Assembly: GCF_026745355.1 (NCBI RefSeq)
Contig: NC_079210.1
Coordinates: 26,116,029 to 26,180,028, forward strand
DNA: 64,000 nt
Direction of reading: 5' to 3'
Source of the DNA: Beta vulgaris subsp. vulgaris
Lineage: Eukaryota; Streptophyta; Magnoliopsida; Caryophyllales; Amaranthaceae
Positions 10,971 through 22,186 of this stretch are shown in pieces; within the stretch, counting starts at the first letter, position 1; every line of letters begins with the position of its first letter. The notes under the pieces are model-generated. The model was not told the origin of the DNA, made no database searches, and saw only the letters and a program-made list of their open reading frames with translations. The translations under genes and the position numbers were made by a program.

Positions 10971-12670
10971 TGACAAACTATTTCTACCTAGAAACTATGT
11001 AGTTAAATATTTGATGTGTGGTCAGAGTATGAAATCTCGGGTGGTAGTGCAATCCCGAGTCTTCTCACCGGAGGCTCTAGAAAACAGTAAAACTGGATCA
11101 GGTTATTTCAGAAACCCTCCTCGGACGCTCAAGTCAGTTGAGTTAGAGAGAGAAAGTGAGTAATTATAGAGAGAGATGCCACTGGTGGAAAAGACCTTAT
11201 ATGTCACTTAGTAATAGATGCGGTTTTTGTAAAACCTCATCCGAAAATCAACATTAAAAATTGGAGGAAAATTTGGGAGTATAATCTGATACGATCCTCT
11301 TATGGCACACATCAGATTAAATAAGCCGATGCGGTTTTTTAAAAATCTGATGCAGTTTGGTGGACCGTATCTGATTGTACTCATTTTTTTTCGCCCAATT
11401 TGGCCCAGCGCACTTGTGGCCCAATACAATTATGGCCCAACGCTGATTTATAATCTTCCTAATGACCCACACTCCTCTCCTCACTCCTTTAACCCTAACA
11501 CGCACTCTCCTCTCCTCCTCTCCTGACCCACACCCTCTCCTCCTTCATAACCTAGCCGTGAAATCCCTCCTCCCTCCTCTCCCCCCTCTCTCTCCTTTCT
11601 GTTCCTCTCTCACACCACACGCCGTCAAATCCCTCCTTCGTTCGCTAACAACAAAAACGAAATTCTTGGTTTCGTTCGTTCGCTAATAGCAAAAACAAAA
11701 TCACTAAGAACAAGAATGAAGCGAGGGCCCAGAGCTAGTGTTCGTGATTATTTTTATTTTTTTTAATTTCCTTGAAAATTTGTCTTGGATTTTTTCGTTT
11801 TAAATTTTTATCATTTCTCGGAATTATCTTTGTAAATTTTAGTTTCTTGTGATTAGTTTTTTTTTTTGATAAATTAATTAGTCACTTCAATTCAGATATG
11901 TGGTAACTTGCGCTTTTTTTTTCATTTTAGATTTTCATATGTAAATTTTATGTCGGGAGTAATATATTATTTGTATATTTTGTTTAATGAAGTAATTTTT
12001 TGTGGCGTTAAAGTATGGTAAATAATGAGATGTCAAATGATTTATTGAAATTGTTTTTTGTTTTATGTCAATACTTGTGTAAGAAAGCGTGAGTGTTATG
12101 TATGAAAAAGGTTGTAGATTCGTACAAAAAGTAATGGAAGGTAAAATATGTAGGCAAAATATGAATAAAAAGGTTGCAGATTTCTAAACCAACCGCGCGT
12201 TATTTATTTTCCAAAAGAGACATAATCTGATGCGGTTCTTCATAACCGCATCAGATTCTTACTATACTTGTGCGGATTTAACCGCATCAGTTTTTTTTGG
12301 TTATCTAATGCGGGCCCATCTGATACGGACCAAAACCGCATCAGTAAGCCCGATTTTGACCGCATCAGATGGATTATTTTCCACTGGTGTGTTCTGGTTT
12401 TGTTAGGTGATAATTTATTGCTTGTTCATTGATGAGAGTGGTCCTATTTATAGGATTGAGGATCCTCATAAAGATAACCCTAAAAGGGTTCCCCATTGGA
12501 TAGAGGGAACATAAGATATTTGTATACCTAGAATGGGGCTTAGTTACTTGGGTAGAGAGACCTTTCTAGAGCCCGATCAAGTGATATGTTATGTTGGACC
12601 CGCATTGTAGTGCTGACTTTGCTAGCACAGGGATGGGAGCCTACCACCGTGGATAGGGGTTCCCCAAACA
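10971..12670 (-). repeat. Right LTR (5' LTR) of Tat element 1, enlarged by a CACTA-type insertion
   Basis: It starts TGACAAAC and ends CCAAACA on the plus strand. Without the 1210-bp insertion and its 3-bp duplication the LTR is about 487 bp. The part after 12390 aligns with positions 24-326 of the window. A minus-strand TATAAATA box lies at about 12445-12452. Confidence 0.8.
11180..12389. mobile_element. Non-autonomous CACTA-type element inside the right LTR of Tat element 1
   Basis: The ends are CACTGGTGGAAAA and, inverted, CACCAGTGGAAAA. The flanks are TGC and TGT; the empty site survives in the other LTR as GAGAGATGCTCTG, so this is a 3-bp target duplication with one later change. Subterminal repeats of the type CTGATGCGGTT occur in both orientations, as expected for transposase binding in CACTA elements. 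No transposase frame is present. The inner part (11450-11720) is CT-rich and looks like a leader or promoter-like segment. An autonomous partner elsewhere must mobilise it. Confidence 0.85.
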
Positions 12671-14061
12671 TGTATAGACATGTTGTTAAAGGATTTCCTT
12701 TTTCTTCTAATTGCATTACCTATATTTGGTTATGGTGCTTAGGATTGATTGATTCCAAGCACTTGTTTTACGGGGCTTCTGACTTCCATTATGCAATTCG
12801 ATTTTGTTTGACGTACACTTTTTCGTTCAGCTTTGTATAGTTGTGGTCTTGTGGATCTAGGCGTAGTACCTACTCTGGCGATGGCGCCCTTATGATCCAA
12901 AGTTCTTACAACAGTTTCTATGAAATATTAAAAATATTAAAGTTGGTTACCTCAGTTGGTTAGCTATATGTCTCTATTATATAAGTGAAGGGGGGAGTAA
13001 GCTGGTGTCCTCTTAAAAAATATCGGATATACCCTTAATGAATTTAAATTGCCATACATATAAAATAATCATTTCTTTTTCCTACTTGCCATAAATGTTG
13101 AACAATAATAATGGAATTAAATTTGAAATTTCAATTAAATATTAAATTAAGGAGAATGATTTTCTCTTCTTTATATGTGTGAAAAACTCTGATAAAAAAT
13201 TAAATTAGCAGTACAACTTGATTGAGACAATTAGTAGAAAAATAAAAACATAAATTTCATATCATACTCTTCCACTTTATTAATATTTAATGATTGAACC
13301 AGTGAACCTGATACACAAATTCTTCCATTTTATTTTAGCATAAGCTTTGTTCTTTTTTATATTTCATTTTCTCGATACTATATTTGAATAATGATGAACA
13401 AATAACTAAGAAAACAAACGAAATATTTATTTAAGAAGAATATATTAGACTATTAAAATCAATTATAAATGTTTGTCCGAATCAAAAATTTGGAAACACT
13501 GATAAATAACTAACTGAGAAAAAGAACGTTAAAATGACAAGCACGCATAACGTGCAAAAAATGCTTGTCTCAGTTGATGAAAGTACCGCAAAAAATCTTA
13601 CGACAACAATTTTTACTTACAATTTTGTCTTTTGCTTTACTTTGCACTTAATACTAAGGTATTGTCCATTATATTTTTCTTTGTTCTGCATTTTGCAATA
13701 AGGTCATATATGATTTCTAACTCCAACAATAACCATTTTCCTTTCAACTAATTCAAATATCTTTATTTTCTTTTGTATTTAAAATGAGCCAATTAGGTTT
13801 AATTTTTTTTTCAAGATAGGGATTTTAGGTCGGTATGTTAGTAATTGGTAAGATAGGGGTTTCTGACTGTTTCTTTTCTTTTTTTTCTTAATAACATTAG
13901 TTATGCATTATTTTCTTAAAACATTTGACCATAATTAAATGTAGTATATAAAAGCAAAGGTTATGTAAAATATCATTATATTTGTTTTAACTTATATTTA
14001 TCTAAATATAAACTTCTATAATTTTAACTAAAATTCCCTCCCTTATAAAACAAATACAATA
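12671..14061. other. AT-rich spacer between the two Tat elements
   Basis: I recognise no gene. The first 250 bp are less AT-rich and contain an 84-codon plus frame (12586-12840) that overlaps the LTR and is most likely chance. The rest is AT-rich with short runs. The last 60 bp are one half of a local duplication whose other copy lies at about 25530-25600. Confidence 0.5.
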
Positions 14062-14066
14062 CTTAC

Positions 14067-14469
14067 TGTTTTGGCCCAATATGTCCTTAGTAGGCCCGCG
14101 TGTTCTCCAGCCCTATGCCAACATGTCAAACCCTTTGATGGGTCTTGCATTATCTCAAGGCCTAGGCTAGCTTGGCAAACCCCCAGTGGGTCCCACCCGT
14201 CTCGGATCTTGCGCCAGCCTAGCAGGCCATTTTCACATCTTTCAACACCTATATATAGGGAGCAAATTCCTATTTATTGAGATAATGAATTCTAGACAAA
14301 CTACTTCACATATCCCAATTAGAACACATCAACTGACTTGATCATCGGAGGGGCAATCCCGGATACACCCCCGGGGTAGTCTAACCCTCGCTTTTGCAGG
14401 TCTCTCATCATTCTCCGAGCAGCTGGCCACCATCCCATCTATTAACCTCGATCCATCCCCCATCTTATA
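14067..14469 (+). repeat. Left LTR of Tat element 2, 3' end deleted
   Basis: It aligns base for base in length with 24985-25387 and has a TATATATA promoter box near 14250. The right LTR continues about 17 bp further to 25404. Here, instead, the sequence jumps from CATCTTATA straight to AAAACC and the gag ATG at 14476. The LTR tail and the whole primer-binding site have been deleted. Confidence 0.75.
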
Positions 14470-14475
14470 AAAACC

Positions 14476-15463
14476 ATGGCCAATACTCGACTAACCCGAC
14501 AACGATAGAGGCCCTCGAGTCCATCGCAGCACACGGGGACTCCACCCCCCGAAGTAGCCGATGAGATGGTGGGGAACCCTCGACGGGCTCTCGACCTCTC
14601 ATCTCACCACCAGCACATCCTCGAGGAGGTCCATCCTCAAGAGGCAACTAGAGCCATCAACTCTGGGAACCTCGATAGAGGACGGTCCTACCCCAGATCG
14701 AACCCCCGTCGATTTGGGCAAAGCAGCCCGGACTCTGTTACTCAGCAGAATCTCCAACAACTCGCAGCGACAATCTCGAGTGTAGCCTTAGAGCCATAAT
14801 GTTGAACTTCCAGAATGGAGGAGAGGGCACCTCGACCATGCCTCCTGTTCCTCGATTGGTCTTTGGGCAACCTCGAGCAGGTCACCTCGACCCTAAGCCC
14901 CAGGTCATTTCCCTCGACCCCCCTAACTCCACTCGAGCTCCTCCCGGTGGAGGAGACGCGAGACATGTTATAAACGAATGTTACCTAAGAAATGGTAGGC
15001 GTGACACCCGCGAAGTCCTAAATGAGCGACGGGCACAATCAAAAGGAGGAGAGACTGCCCCAATCCCTAACCGGGAACAGAGATAATCTCGACAGCAAAA
15101 GGAGGACAATAGGGAGGACGAACACGAGTCTAGCAGCTCCAAGCCCAGCGAAGAATCTGAGGTCCGAATGGGTAACTTGGGTTTCGTCACTCCTTTCAGT
15201 GAACGCATTATGCGAACCCCGAGCCCCTGAAAAGTGAAGGTGCCACCGATCGAGTACTACGGTGGGAATACTAATCCCACCAATCATCTTGCAGCCTTCA
15301 AAGCACAAATGAGTGTGCAAACAGGCAGTGAAGCTGCGTGGTGTAAATTCTTCCCCATGAACTTAAAAGGACTAGCTCTCACATGGTTCACGGAACTCCC
15401 CCCGGGGAGCATATCGAGTTTCGCGACCTTCGAAATGGCCTTCAAACATAACTTCATAGCCGT
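14476..15463 (+). pseudogene. Tat element 2: gag, N-terminal half, frameshifted
   Basis: It opens at ATG 14476 (MANTRLTRQR) and has a stop ten codons later. Pieces in different frames follow: VTPFSERIM near 15190, then at 15234-15460 MKVPPIEYYGGNTNPTNHLA, QMSVQTGSEAAWCKFFP, LKGLALTWFTELPPGSISSF and FKHNFIA. That is the standard retrotransposon Gag capsid fold. At 15463 the coding sense flips to the minus strand (see the inverted segment). Confidence 0.75.
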
Positions 15464-15812
15464 TTCGAGGGACGTCTCTTTGGGCGTTTGCTCGAGGAGT
15501 GTACTCGTCCTTCCTTTTGTTGAAACTGGGTTCCTCATGAGTCTCGATGATTTCTGAAGCGTGGATGAATTTTTGGGCAAGGTTCATCGCCTCAAAGAAT
15601 GTCGAAGCCTCGCTCTCAGCGAGCTTGAGCTTTAACCGGCTCGAACGATACAACCCTGACATAAGCGCGGTGAATGCAACGCTGTCTTGGACGATCAGAG
15701 ACCTTCAGTTACTGTTTATTGAACCTCTTAATGTATTTCGCTAGGTCCTCATGTCTTCGTTGTCTAATGGACATGACATGGGTGCTGGTCTTGCGGTGTC
15801 TTCGACCGGCTA
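15464..15812 (-). pseudogene. Tat element 2: inverted segment of gag
   Basis: Read on the minus strand from 15812, this stretch continues the Gag sequence that breaks off at 15463: RRHRKTSTHVMSIRQRRHEDL, then KYIKRFNKQ, MSGLYRSSRLKLKL and NLAQKFIHASEI, ending near DVPRN. The following piece of gag resumes in plus sense after the hAT element at 17145. The octamer TAGCCGTT at the left joint and the inverted ACCGGCTA at the hAT joint (TAGCCGGT on the other strand) differ at one base. They look like an 8-bp duplication in inverted orientation. Confidence 0.7.
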
Positions 15813-17144
15813 CAGTGGCGGATCTACAGGGGGTTAGTGGGTACAGTTGTACCCCCATTTTTAAAAAAATTAAATTTAGAAGGAAATAAAAGCAAAAAAA
15901 AAAATTTCGCTGCCAATACTGACAGACGCTACTCACGCGTTCCTTTCTCTCTCCTCTGGGCTTCTTTGTATAACATTTCATTTTTAGCATTTACTCCCTC
16001 TCCCTCTCCCCCATACTCTTTCTTTTCTCTCTCCTTTTTCGCCATTTTGCTGGAGCGTTTGTTTCTTAATGTCGCCACTTCGCCGGAGTTCAGAGGCCAT
16101 AAACGGCAGTCGCAAGTCGGCAGTACCAGTCGCGGGTCGGCAGTACCAGTCGCAGTAGGGGGGAGAGAAGAAGGATAAAGGAGGAGGAGGGATTGTGGAG
16201 ATGGTGAAGATGGTTATCAGGATCAGTTTTAGTCAAGAAGCTGGGATTTTCACCGCTGAAACTCGCATGTTTTTTTTTCTGGGTGGTTGTGTGTTTTTGG
16301 GGGGTGAAAACTGAAAAGTAAGAAAGGGTTGATGTTGAATTGAGGTTGGAGTTATGGTGGCCGCCTGCCCGATGGGTCAGGAGAGGTCACATCGTCATAT
16401 CTTGGGCAAATTAATGAAAAAGTGGACACGAGTACCCAGATTTTACGAGAGTATATGTTTGGTAAAGATTGTCGAGTATGAGATCCAACGATGATTACTT
16501 ATATTTCCTTCCATCTTTATCAGTTTATTCGTTTCTTTTGCATAAAGTTTTAGGAGAAATAATTTTCTGGAACATAAAAAGAAAGAAAAATTCTTTTATG
16601 TTAAATTGAAATGTATATGTGATGGAAAGTTAATGGTCTCATTTCAAAAATAGGAACAAAAGAAATTATGAAAATGAAATTTAAATGTTGTGTAATTGTG
16701 AAATATGAAATTGAGATTACATGAATTGAAAGTAGAGATTACTTGAATTGAAATTAGAGATTAGAAATTGTAAAATTGAAATAGAGGTTGTGAATTGAAA
16801 TTAGTTGAATTTGGATTTCAATGTTGTGAAATGTAATTTGAAACAAGGAATTTTTGGATTAATATCTAATAATATGTTTACTTATACTAGATTTGGAAGA
16901 TGACAACCAAAAGTTTAAAATCTTTTTGGAAGAGAAGTGGATGCACTTGTAATTTTTATTTCTTTGAAACTTATGTATTTTTGTCGTTTTAAATTAGTTG
17001 TAGTTTGAATCATTAATTGATATTGGCATTGTAGTTTCATTTGATTTGAATTTTTAGTCGTAAATCAACTCAAGTATTGTATTTTGTTTTATTTGATGTT
17101 TTCTTATCCGTACCCCCATCCCGTAATTCCTGGATACGCCACTG
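15813..17144. mobile_element. Non-autonomous hAT-type element in gag of Tat element 2
   Basis: It starts CAGTGGCGGATCTACAGG and ends CCTGGATACGCCACTG, an imperfect terminal inverted repeat of the plant hAT CAGTGGCGGA type. The 8 bases right of it are CTCGAAAG. Their inverse, short of one base, lies at the far end of the inverted gag segment (15463-15469), which explains why the immediate left flank does not match. No transposase domain is seen in its 1332 bp. The frame at 15837-16178 crosses the terminus and is probably chance. Confidence 0.75.
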
Positions 17145-17446
17145 CTCGAAAGGAAAGAGATAGGAAACCCCGGCAGGAAGACAATGGAAACGACCCTCAA
17201 TATACTCTCAATAGAAAAGAAATCTATCTTGATATCAAGGAGAAGTATACCCTACCAAAGCCTAACTCCATCAGGACCTCCGTCAACAAAAGGGATAAGA
17301 GGCACTGGTGCGAGTGTCATCACGACTGCGGCCACAGAACACGTGACTGTCGAGAGTTGAAGAGAGCGCTAGACAAACTAGCTGATGAAGGAAAAACGAA
17401 TCGATACTTAAAAGATCCAAAAGAGAAGACAAGTGAGTCTCGAAGA
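17145..17446 (+). pseudogene. Tat element 2: gag C-terminal part with zinc knuckle
   Basis: The open stretch carries RKPRQEDN, then LDIKEKYTLPKPNSIRTSV, then WCECHHDCGHRTRDCRELK with KLADEGKTNRYLKDP. This is the Gag zinc-knuckle region of Tat elements with extra Cys residues. The same motif block is found in element 1 at 9444-9725. The coding sequence is cut at 17446 by a CACTA-type element and resumes at 18949 in the same frame. Confidence 0.8.
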
Positions 17447-18948
17447 CACACAAGTAGAGAAAGGTTGATTTGCGTCGGACCCGGGACCCCTATTTGCATC
17501 GGACTTGGGTCCGACGCCACAGGTCTCGACGAAGATGACGCATAAATAATTTGCGTCGAATGCAGAAACGACGCAGATCTTCAGCTATTTGTGTCGCACG
17601 TTGTATACGGTGCGACGCAGATGGCTCTCCCTAGCCAAATACATAAAGCTTTAGAGGGTAATGTGTGTCGCACATCGCCTTGGGTGCGACGCAGATGAGT
17701 GATTTGTGTCGCACTATGGGCTAAGTGCGACGCAAATTGCAATTTTTTTTTAAAAAATTAATTTTATGAACTAGGAATGAGGCTGTTGCAAACTTGCAAT
17801 AAAGATTTTGGTTTCTTCACAAAAAAATCGTAGATTTGTAATAATAAATTACAGAAAATAAAGAAACGCAGATAATTACTTTAAAAAGAATACATAAATT
17901 ACAGAATATCAATTACATAAAATTACAGAAAATCAAAAAGAGAAAATTATAGAAAAATAGAGAAGATTACAGAATTAATGAAAATCATAAAAGAGATAAT
18001 TTCATGTAATCTTCAGGTGGCGGTGCAAATCCAGATCTTCACCTCAAACGCAACTACAATCGAAATTTCACCTTCAAATCCAGATCTGAAAACGAGAAAA
18101 GGAATTTCAGAACTGAAAATTTGAAAGAAAATCCTAGATCTGAAAAATAAACCCTAGACTAAGATAAATGCCATAAAAATAAACAAAAAAATCAGATATA
18201 AAAAATTAAATGATATTAAAACAGATAATAAAAATAAATTCCATAGAACTTAGATCTGAATCGAAATCCATGAATCACCTGCAAAACACGAAATGAGACG
18301 AATAAACGAATACCAACGCGACGAAATGAAACAAATGAATAGATGAATTTCGAGTTGCCTGAGATGAATTTCGAGTTGCAGGAGATCAATTTTATTCTAT
18401 TTCGCCCGCTGAAGTCGTTCGATGAAGTCGACAATATCAAAGGGAAGATGATAATTTGAGAAGGAATATGAGAAGGTTGGACAGAATTTGAGAAGGGATG
18501 TGAGAAGGCTCGACAAAATTTGAGAGGAGAATTTGAGAAGGCTCGACAGAATTTGAGAGGAGAATCTGAGAGTGAGAAGGCTCGACAGAATTTGAGAGGA
18601 AAATTTGAGAGTGAGAGTTTGAGGGGAGAATAGAAGGGGCGCGGCTGAGAGATTAAGTGGCGTGGTTGAGATTTTAGGGTAAATATTTCTTAGGTAAGTA
18701 TTGTGGGATGAGAGTCTGCGTCGGATGGGCCATGAGGTCCAACGCAAATCGAAGAACCATCTGCGTCGTACGTGAGGGGGGATGCGACGCAGATTGTCTA
18801 TTTGTGTCACACGTGGGCTTCATGCGACGCGCATAGGTTATATTTTGCGTCGATTCCTTATTGCATGGGACGCAAATGAGTTATCTGCGACATTTGTCCT
18901 GTTGTGCGACGTAGATGGCGAGACGCAAATTGTCATTTTTTACTAGTG
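17447..18948. mobile_element. Non-autonomous CACTA-type element between gag and protease of Tat element 2
   Basis: The ends are CACACAAGTAG and, inverted, CACTAGTAAAAAATG, each followed by TTTGCGTCG-type sequence. AGA flanks both sides (17444-17446 and 18949-18951) as the 3-bp duplication. Many short TGCGTCGCA-like repeats fill both arms. The inner part holds repeats of GACAGAATTTGAGA (about 18480-18620). There is no transposase. The left end carries a 4-base insertion relative to the right. Confidence 0.75.
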
Positions 18949-19950
18949 AGAAAAGCAGTCCCGAAGTGACGAAACTGCGGGGTATGTGAACGTCAATGCA
19001 AGAGGATTTGCTTCGGGGGGCTTAACCAACCGCTCTCGAAAGAATTACGTCTATACCCTGAAGCATGGGACGGACGTCACCACCTCGGCCACATGCCCCA
19101 TGATGACATTTAAAGATAGTCATTGACCAATCCAGACCTCGCACGATGACCCCCTGGTCGTCGAGATGAAAATCGCAAATCTACGGGTACGTCGAGTGTT
19201 GATCGATAGTGGGAGCTCATCACGATGGACTTTTTAAACAAGCTGATGTATCAGGAGACAGACCTCACGCCCATCGACCAGCCTTTGGTTGGGTTCGGTG
19301 GGCAGTCCGTCCACCCACTTGGCTAGGTCAAACTTTCCACTCAAGTGGGAGAAAAGGGCAATGGAAGAAATGTGATCATCGATTACTTGGTCGTCAAAAC
19401 TAGCCTCCCCTACAACGTCATCATAGGGCGTCTGACCCTCAACAAGGTCAAGGCTGCCATCTCAACATATCAGCTACTCCCACATCTCGAGGGAGATGAT
19501 GACAAGGTCGCTCGATTATTCGGGGACCTGAAGTCCGCCCAAGAATGTTATGTCAACATTCTCAAGAACCAGGATAAGGAGGAAGTTACCCAAAAAAGCA
19601 GAAAGCACCCTAAGCCTGAGGACCCTCTCCCTGTCATAGGGCTCTACATGGCTGAAAATCCCAAACGGTACGAGAGGCCTCGACCGGCTGACAGTGATGA
19701 GGAAGTATGCATCGATGAGAGGAAAAGTCGGACAGTTCAAATCGGCAAGCAAGTTCCTTGCAACATAAGGGCCCAAATTGTCGAAGTCATTCGGGAGTTT
19801 CAAGACGTCTTTGCTTATACCGTCGACGAAATGCCCGGTATAGATCCCCATCTTATGGTCCATCGGTTGAATATCCGAGAGCGACACCAGCCTATTAAAA
19901 AAAAAACTCAGGCACCAAAGGTCGAAAGAAGCAGATCGAACAACTCCTGA
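18949..19950 (+). pseudogene. Tat element 2: aspartic protease and linker
   Basis: After the CACTA-type insert the frame reads NARGFASGGLTNRSRK, then DDPLVVEMKIANLRVRRVLI and the active site DSGSS near 19204. A frameshift follows. The 201-codon stretch at 19345-19950 then shows YNVIIGRLTLNKVKAAIST, the end of the protease fold, and a linker with IDPHLMVHRLNI that normally leads into reverse transcriptase. In a live copy this protease would cleave the polyprotein. Confidence 0.8.
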
Positions 19951-20880
19951 ACAAGGCTTGTTCAAAGGACGACTTTCCCCTTCCTAAGATTGACAAACTA
20001 GTCGACTCGACGGCTGGACATGCACTATTCAGCTTCATTGATGCCAATTAGGGATATCATCAAATCCCTATGGCCGGAGAAGATCAAGTACACACAACCT
20101 TCACTACTAATTCTAGCATCCACTGTTACAAGGTGATGCCCTTCGAACTAAAGATCGCAGGTGCCACCTACCAGCGGTTTGTGAACAAAATATTTGAGAA
20201 GCAAATAGGCGAAATGTCGAAGTCTATGTCGACGACATGATCGTCAAGAGCAAAAAAGAGGAAGATCATATCTTAAATCTAAGGGAGACACTCTCTACCC
20301 TATGCACCTACAACATGAAGCTGAATACAAAGAAGTATGTCTTTGGTGTAAAAGGGGGAAAGTGCCTTGGTTTTCTCGTGGATGAAAGGGGTATAGAGGC
20401 CAGAGGCCAACCCTGATAAGATTCAGGCCATCATCGAGATGAAGAGCCCTCGAACTGTTAAGGAAGTCCATCGCCTAACCAGTTTTATGGCGGCATTTGG
20501 ACGTTTCTATCTCGATCAACCGACAAGACTTTGTACTTCTTTAGAACGCTAGAACAGTCGATAATCGACTGGGATGATGCGGCAGAGGAAGCTTTTTAGT
20601 AGCTCAAAGCCCATTTAGCCAGCCTTCCTAAACTTGTCTCTCCTTTGCAAGGAGAAACATTCTTCGTCTACCTAGCCGTATCAGATCATGCCCTCAGCGC
20701 AATCCTAGTCGCTGAGCGTGAAAAGAATCAACATACCGTATATTCCATAAGCCAAGCCCTCCGAGGTGTATAAGCCAAGTATCATCCCATCCAGAAGATG
20801 ATTTTTGCCCTTGTCCTCGCCACCCCGAAAGCTCAAACCTTACTTTCAAGCTCATCCAATCAAAGTTCTGACTAGTCATC
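19951..20880 (+). pseudogene. Tat element 2: reverse transcriptase and RNase H
   Basis: Pieces in different frames read DDFPLPKIDKLVDSTAGH, FSFIDAN then a stop, GYHQIPM, YKVMPFELKIAGATYQRFVN and the catalytic YVDDMIVKSK at about 20222-20250. Then come GFLVDERG, SFMAAFGRF, LPKLVSPLQGE and LVAERE for the thumb/RNase H part. At least four frameshifts or stops break it. The catalytic Asp pair is kept. Confidence 0.8.
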
Positions 20881-20984
20881 CCATTCGAAAAGTCGTCGAA
20901 GCGAGAAACCAGTCTAGCAGGGTAACGGACTAGTCTAATCAGCTTTCAGAATTTGGTATCGAATTCAAGCCACGACGTGCCATC

Positions 20985-21330
20985 AAAGCCCAGGCTCTAT
21001 CAGACTTCATTGCCGAATGTGCTTCCATGCCCAAGCCTACAGAAGAAGGCTTATGGGAGCTGTTTGTCGATGGGTCGTCATCAAAGCCGGATGTGGCGCC
21101 GGGCTCTTGGTCCTAGACCCACAAAATAATAGAACAGAATATGCCATCTTGCTGCCTCAAATAATGAGGCTGAGTACGAAGCACAACTCCTCGGGATCCA
21201 ACTATGCAAAACAGCAGGGGATCGAAAACTCAAAGCCCGCTTCGACTCCAAGCTTAGTGTCGGGCAAGTGACTGAAGAATTCGAGCCAAAGAGGATAGCA
21301 TGAAGAGGTATTTGAAGAAGGTAAAAGAAG
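20985..21330 (+). pseudogene. Tat element 2: second (archaeal-type) RNase H
   Basis: LWELFVDGSSSK at about 21055 is the start of the domain with its first Asp. It is followed by GCGAGLLVLDPQNNRTEYAI, an EYEAQLLGIQL piece and FDSKLSVGQV. This domain follows the ordinary RNase H and precedes integrase, as in other Tat elements. Frameshifts occur at about 21090, 21160 and 21290. Confidence 0.75.
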
Positions 21331-21599
21331 AAACTGCTGATCTCACTCCCTTCACCATCACTCACATTCCTTGATCCGTGAACCAGCAAGTAGAGGCATT
21401 ATCAAGGTTAGCTAGCTCGGCCGAGGATCTCTCGCCTCGGCCCATCATGTTCGAAGTCTTGAAAGCTCCGAGCATCAATAGAGGAGTAGCCACCCTAGAC
21501 AGAAGCCCCACTTGGATGGACAAAATCATATCTTTCTCTCGAGATGGCATCCTCCCCGAAGACGAGCTCGAAGCTGAAAGAATTCGAAGGTGATCTCGA

Positions 21600-22186
21600 T
21601 GGTTCACATACCACGAGGGGCAATTGTATAAAAAGTCGTTTGCTAACCCGCTCCTCCATTACCGAACTTCTCAAGAAGGAGACTATGTCCTCCGAGAGAT
21701 ACATCTACGGGCATGCAGAAGCCACCAAGGAGCCCAAACAATCACAACATAAGCTCTTCGAGGAGGGTACTGCTGGCCCACCATGAAAGAAGATGCCTCG
21801 AAATTGGTTCAAAAATGCAAACACTGCTAGATGCATGCCAACCTTCCTCATCAAGCTTCTAGCTCCTTGACCACCATTCACGCTCCTCTGCCAATCGATA
21901 AGTGGGGGATGGACCTCCTTGGACCATTCCCCCGCCTCAGGAAAGCAAAAGTTTCTGTTAGTAGCAGTCGATTACTTCACGAAGTGGGTTGAGGTCGCGC
22001 CCCTAGCATCCATTACCGACAAACAAGTCCAGCAATTCATCTGGCAGATTCTAGTCACTCGATTTGGGGTCCCCTCGAATCCTCATCTTAGATAATGGCC
22101 GCCAATTGAACAGCGGGCCAACTCGAGACTACTGCTCTAAGTTCGGCATCGAGACTAGGTTCTCTGCTGTTAGTCGACCTTAGAGC
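21600..22186 (+). pseudogene. Tat element 2: integrase, truncated
   Basis: The H2C2 zinc-binding part is visible as YVLREIHLRACRSHQGAQ, then VQKCKHC. The core follows with PIDKWGMDLLGPFPR (first catalytic Asp), LLVAVDYFTKWVEVAPLASI and a DNGRQ motif (second Asp). After FSAVSRP the sequence stops resembling integrase, so the catalytic Glu and the C-terminal domain are missing. The antisense frame begins overlapping here, which suggests a deletion joined the two. Confidence 0.8.

Larger units (their letters stand above)
1..12670 (-). mobile_element. Tat-type Ty3/gypsy retrotransposon, degenerate, left LTR cut by window edge
   Basis: The sequence at 1-326 recurs, diverged, at about 11150-12670, which gives the LTR pair. 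Between them the minus strand carries gag, protease, reverse transcriptase, RNase H, a second RNase H and the start of integrase, reading from 10900 down to 6809. The extra RNase H with the SNNEA and SDSKLIVGQV motifs is the mark of the Tat lineage. All domains carry stops and frameshifts, so the copy is dead. A copia element and a CACTA-type element are nested in it. The 5 bases right of the element are TGTAT; the left flank lies outside the window, so the target duplication cannot be checked. Confidence 0.85.

Noticed and set aside
13530..13580. Short inverted words ACAAGC..GCTTGT around GCACGCATAACGTGC as a terminator or binding site
   Set aside because: Single occurrence with no gene beside it; too short to support a call.
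15837..16178. 113-codon plus frame at the hAT left end
   Set aside because: Starts in the terminal repeat and has no transposase-like motif.
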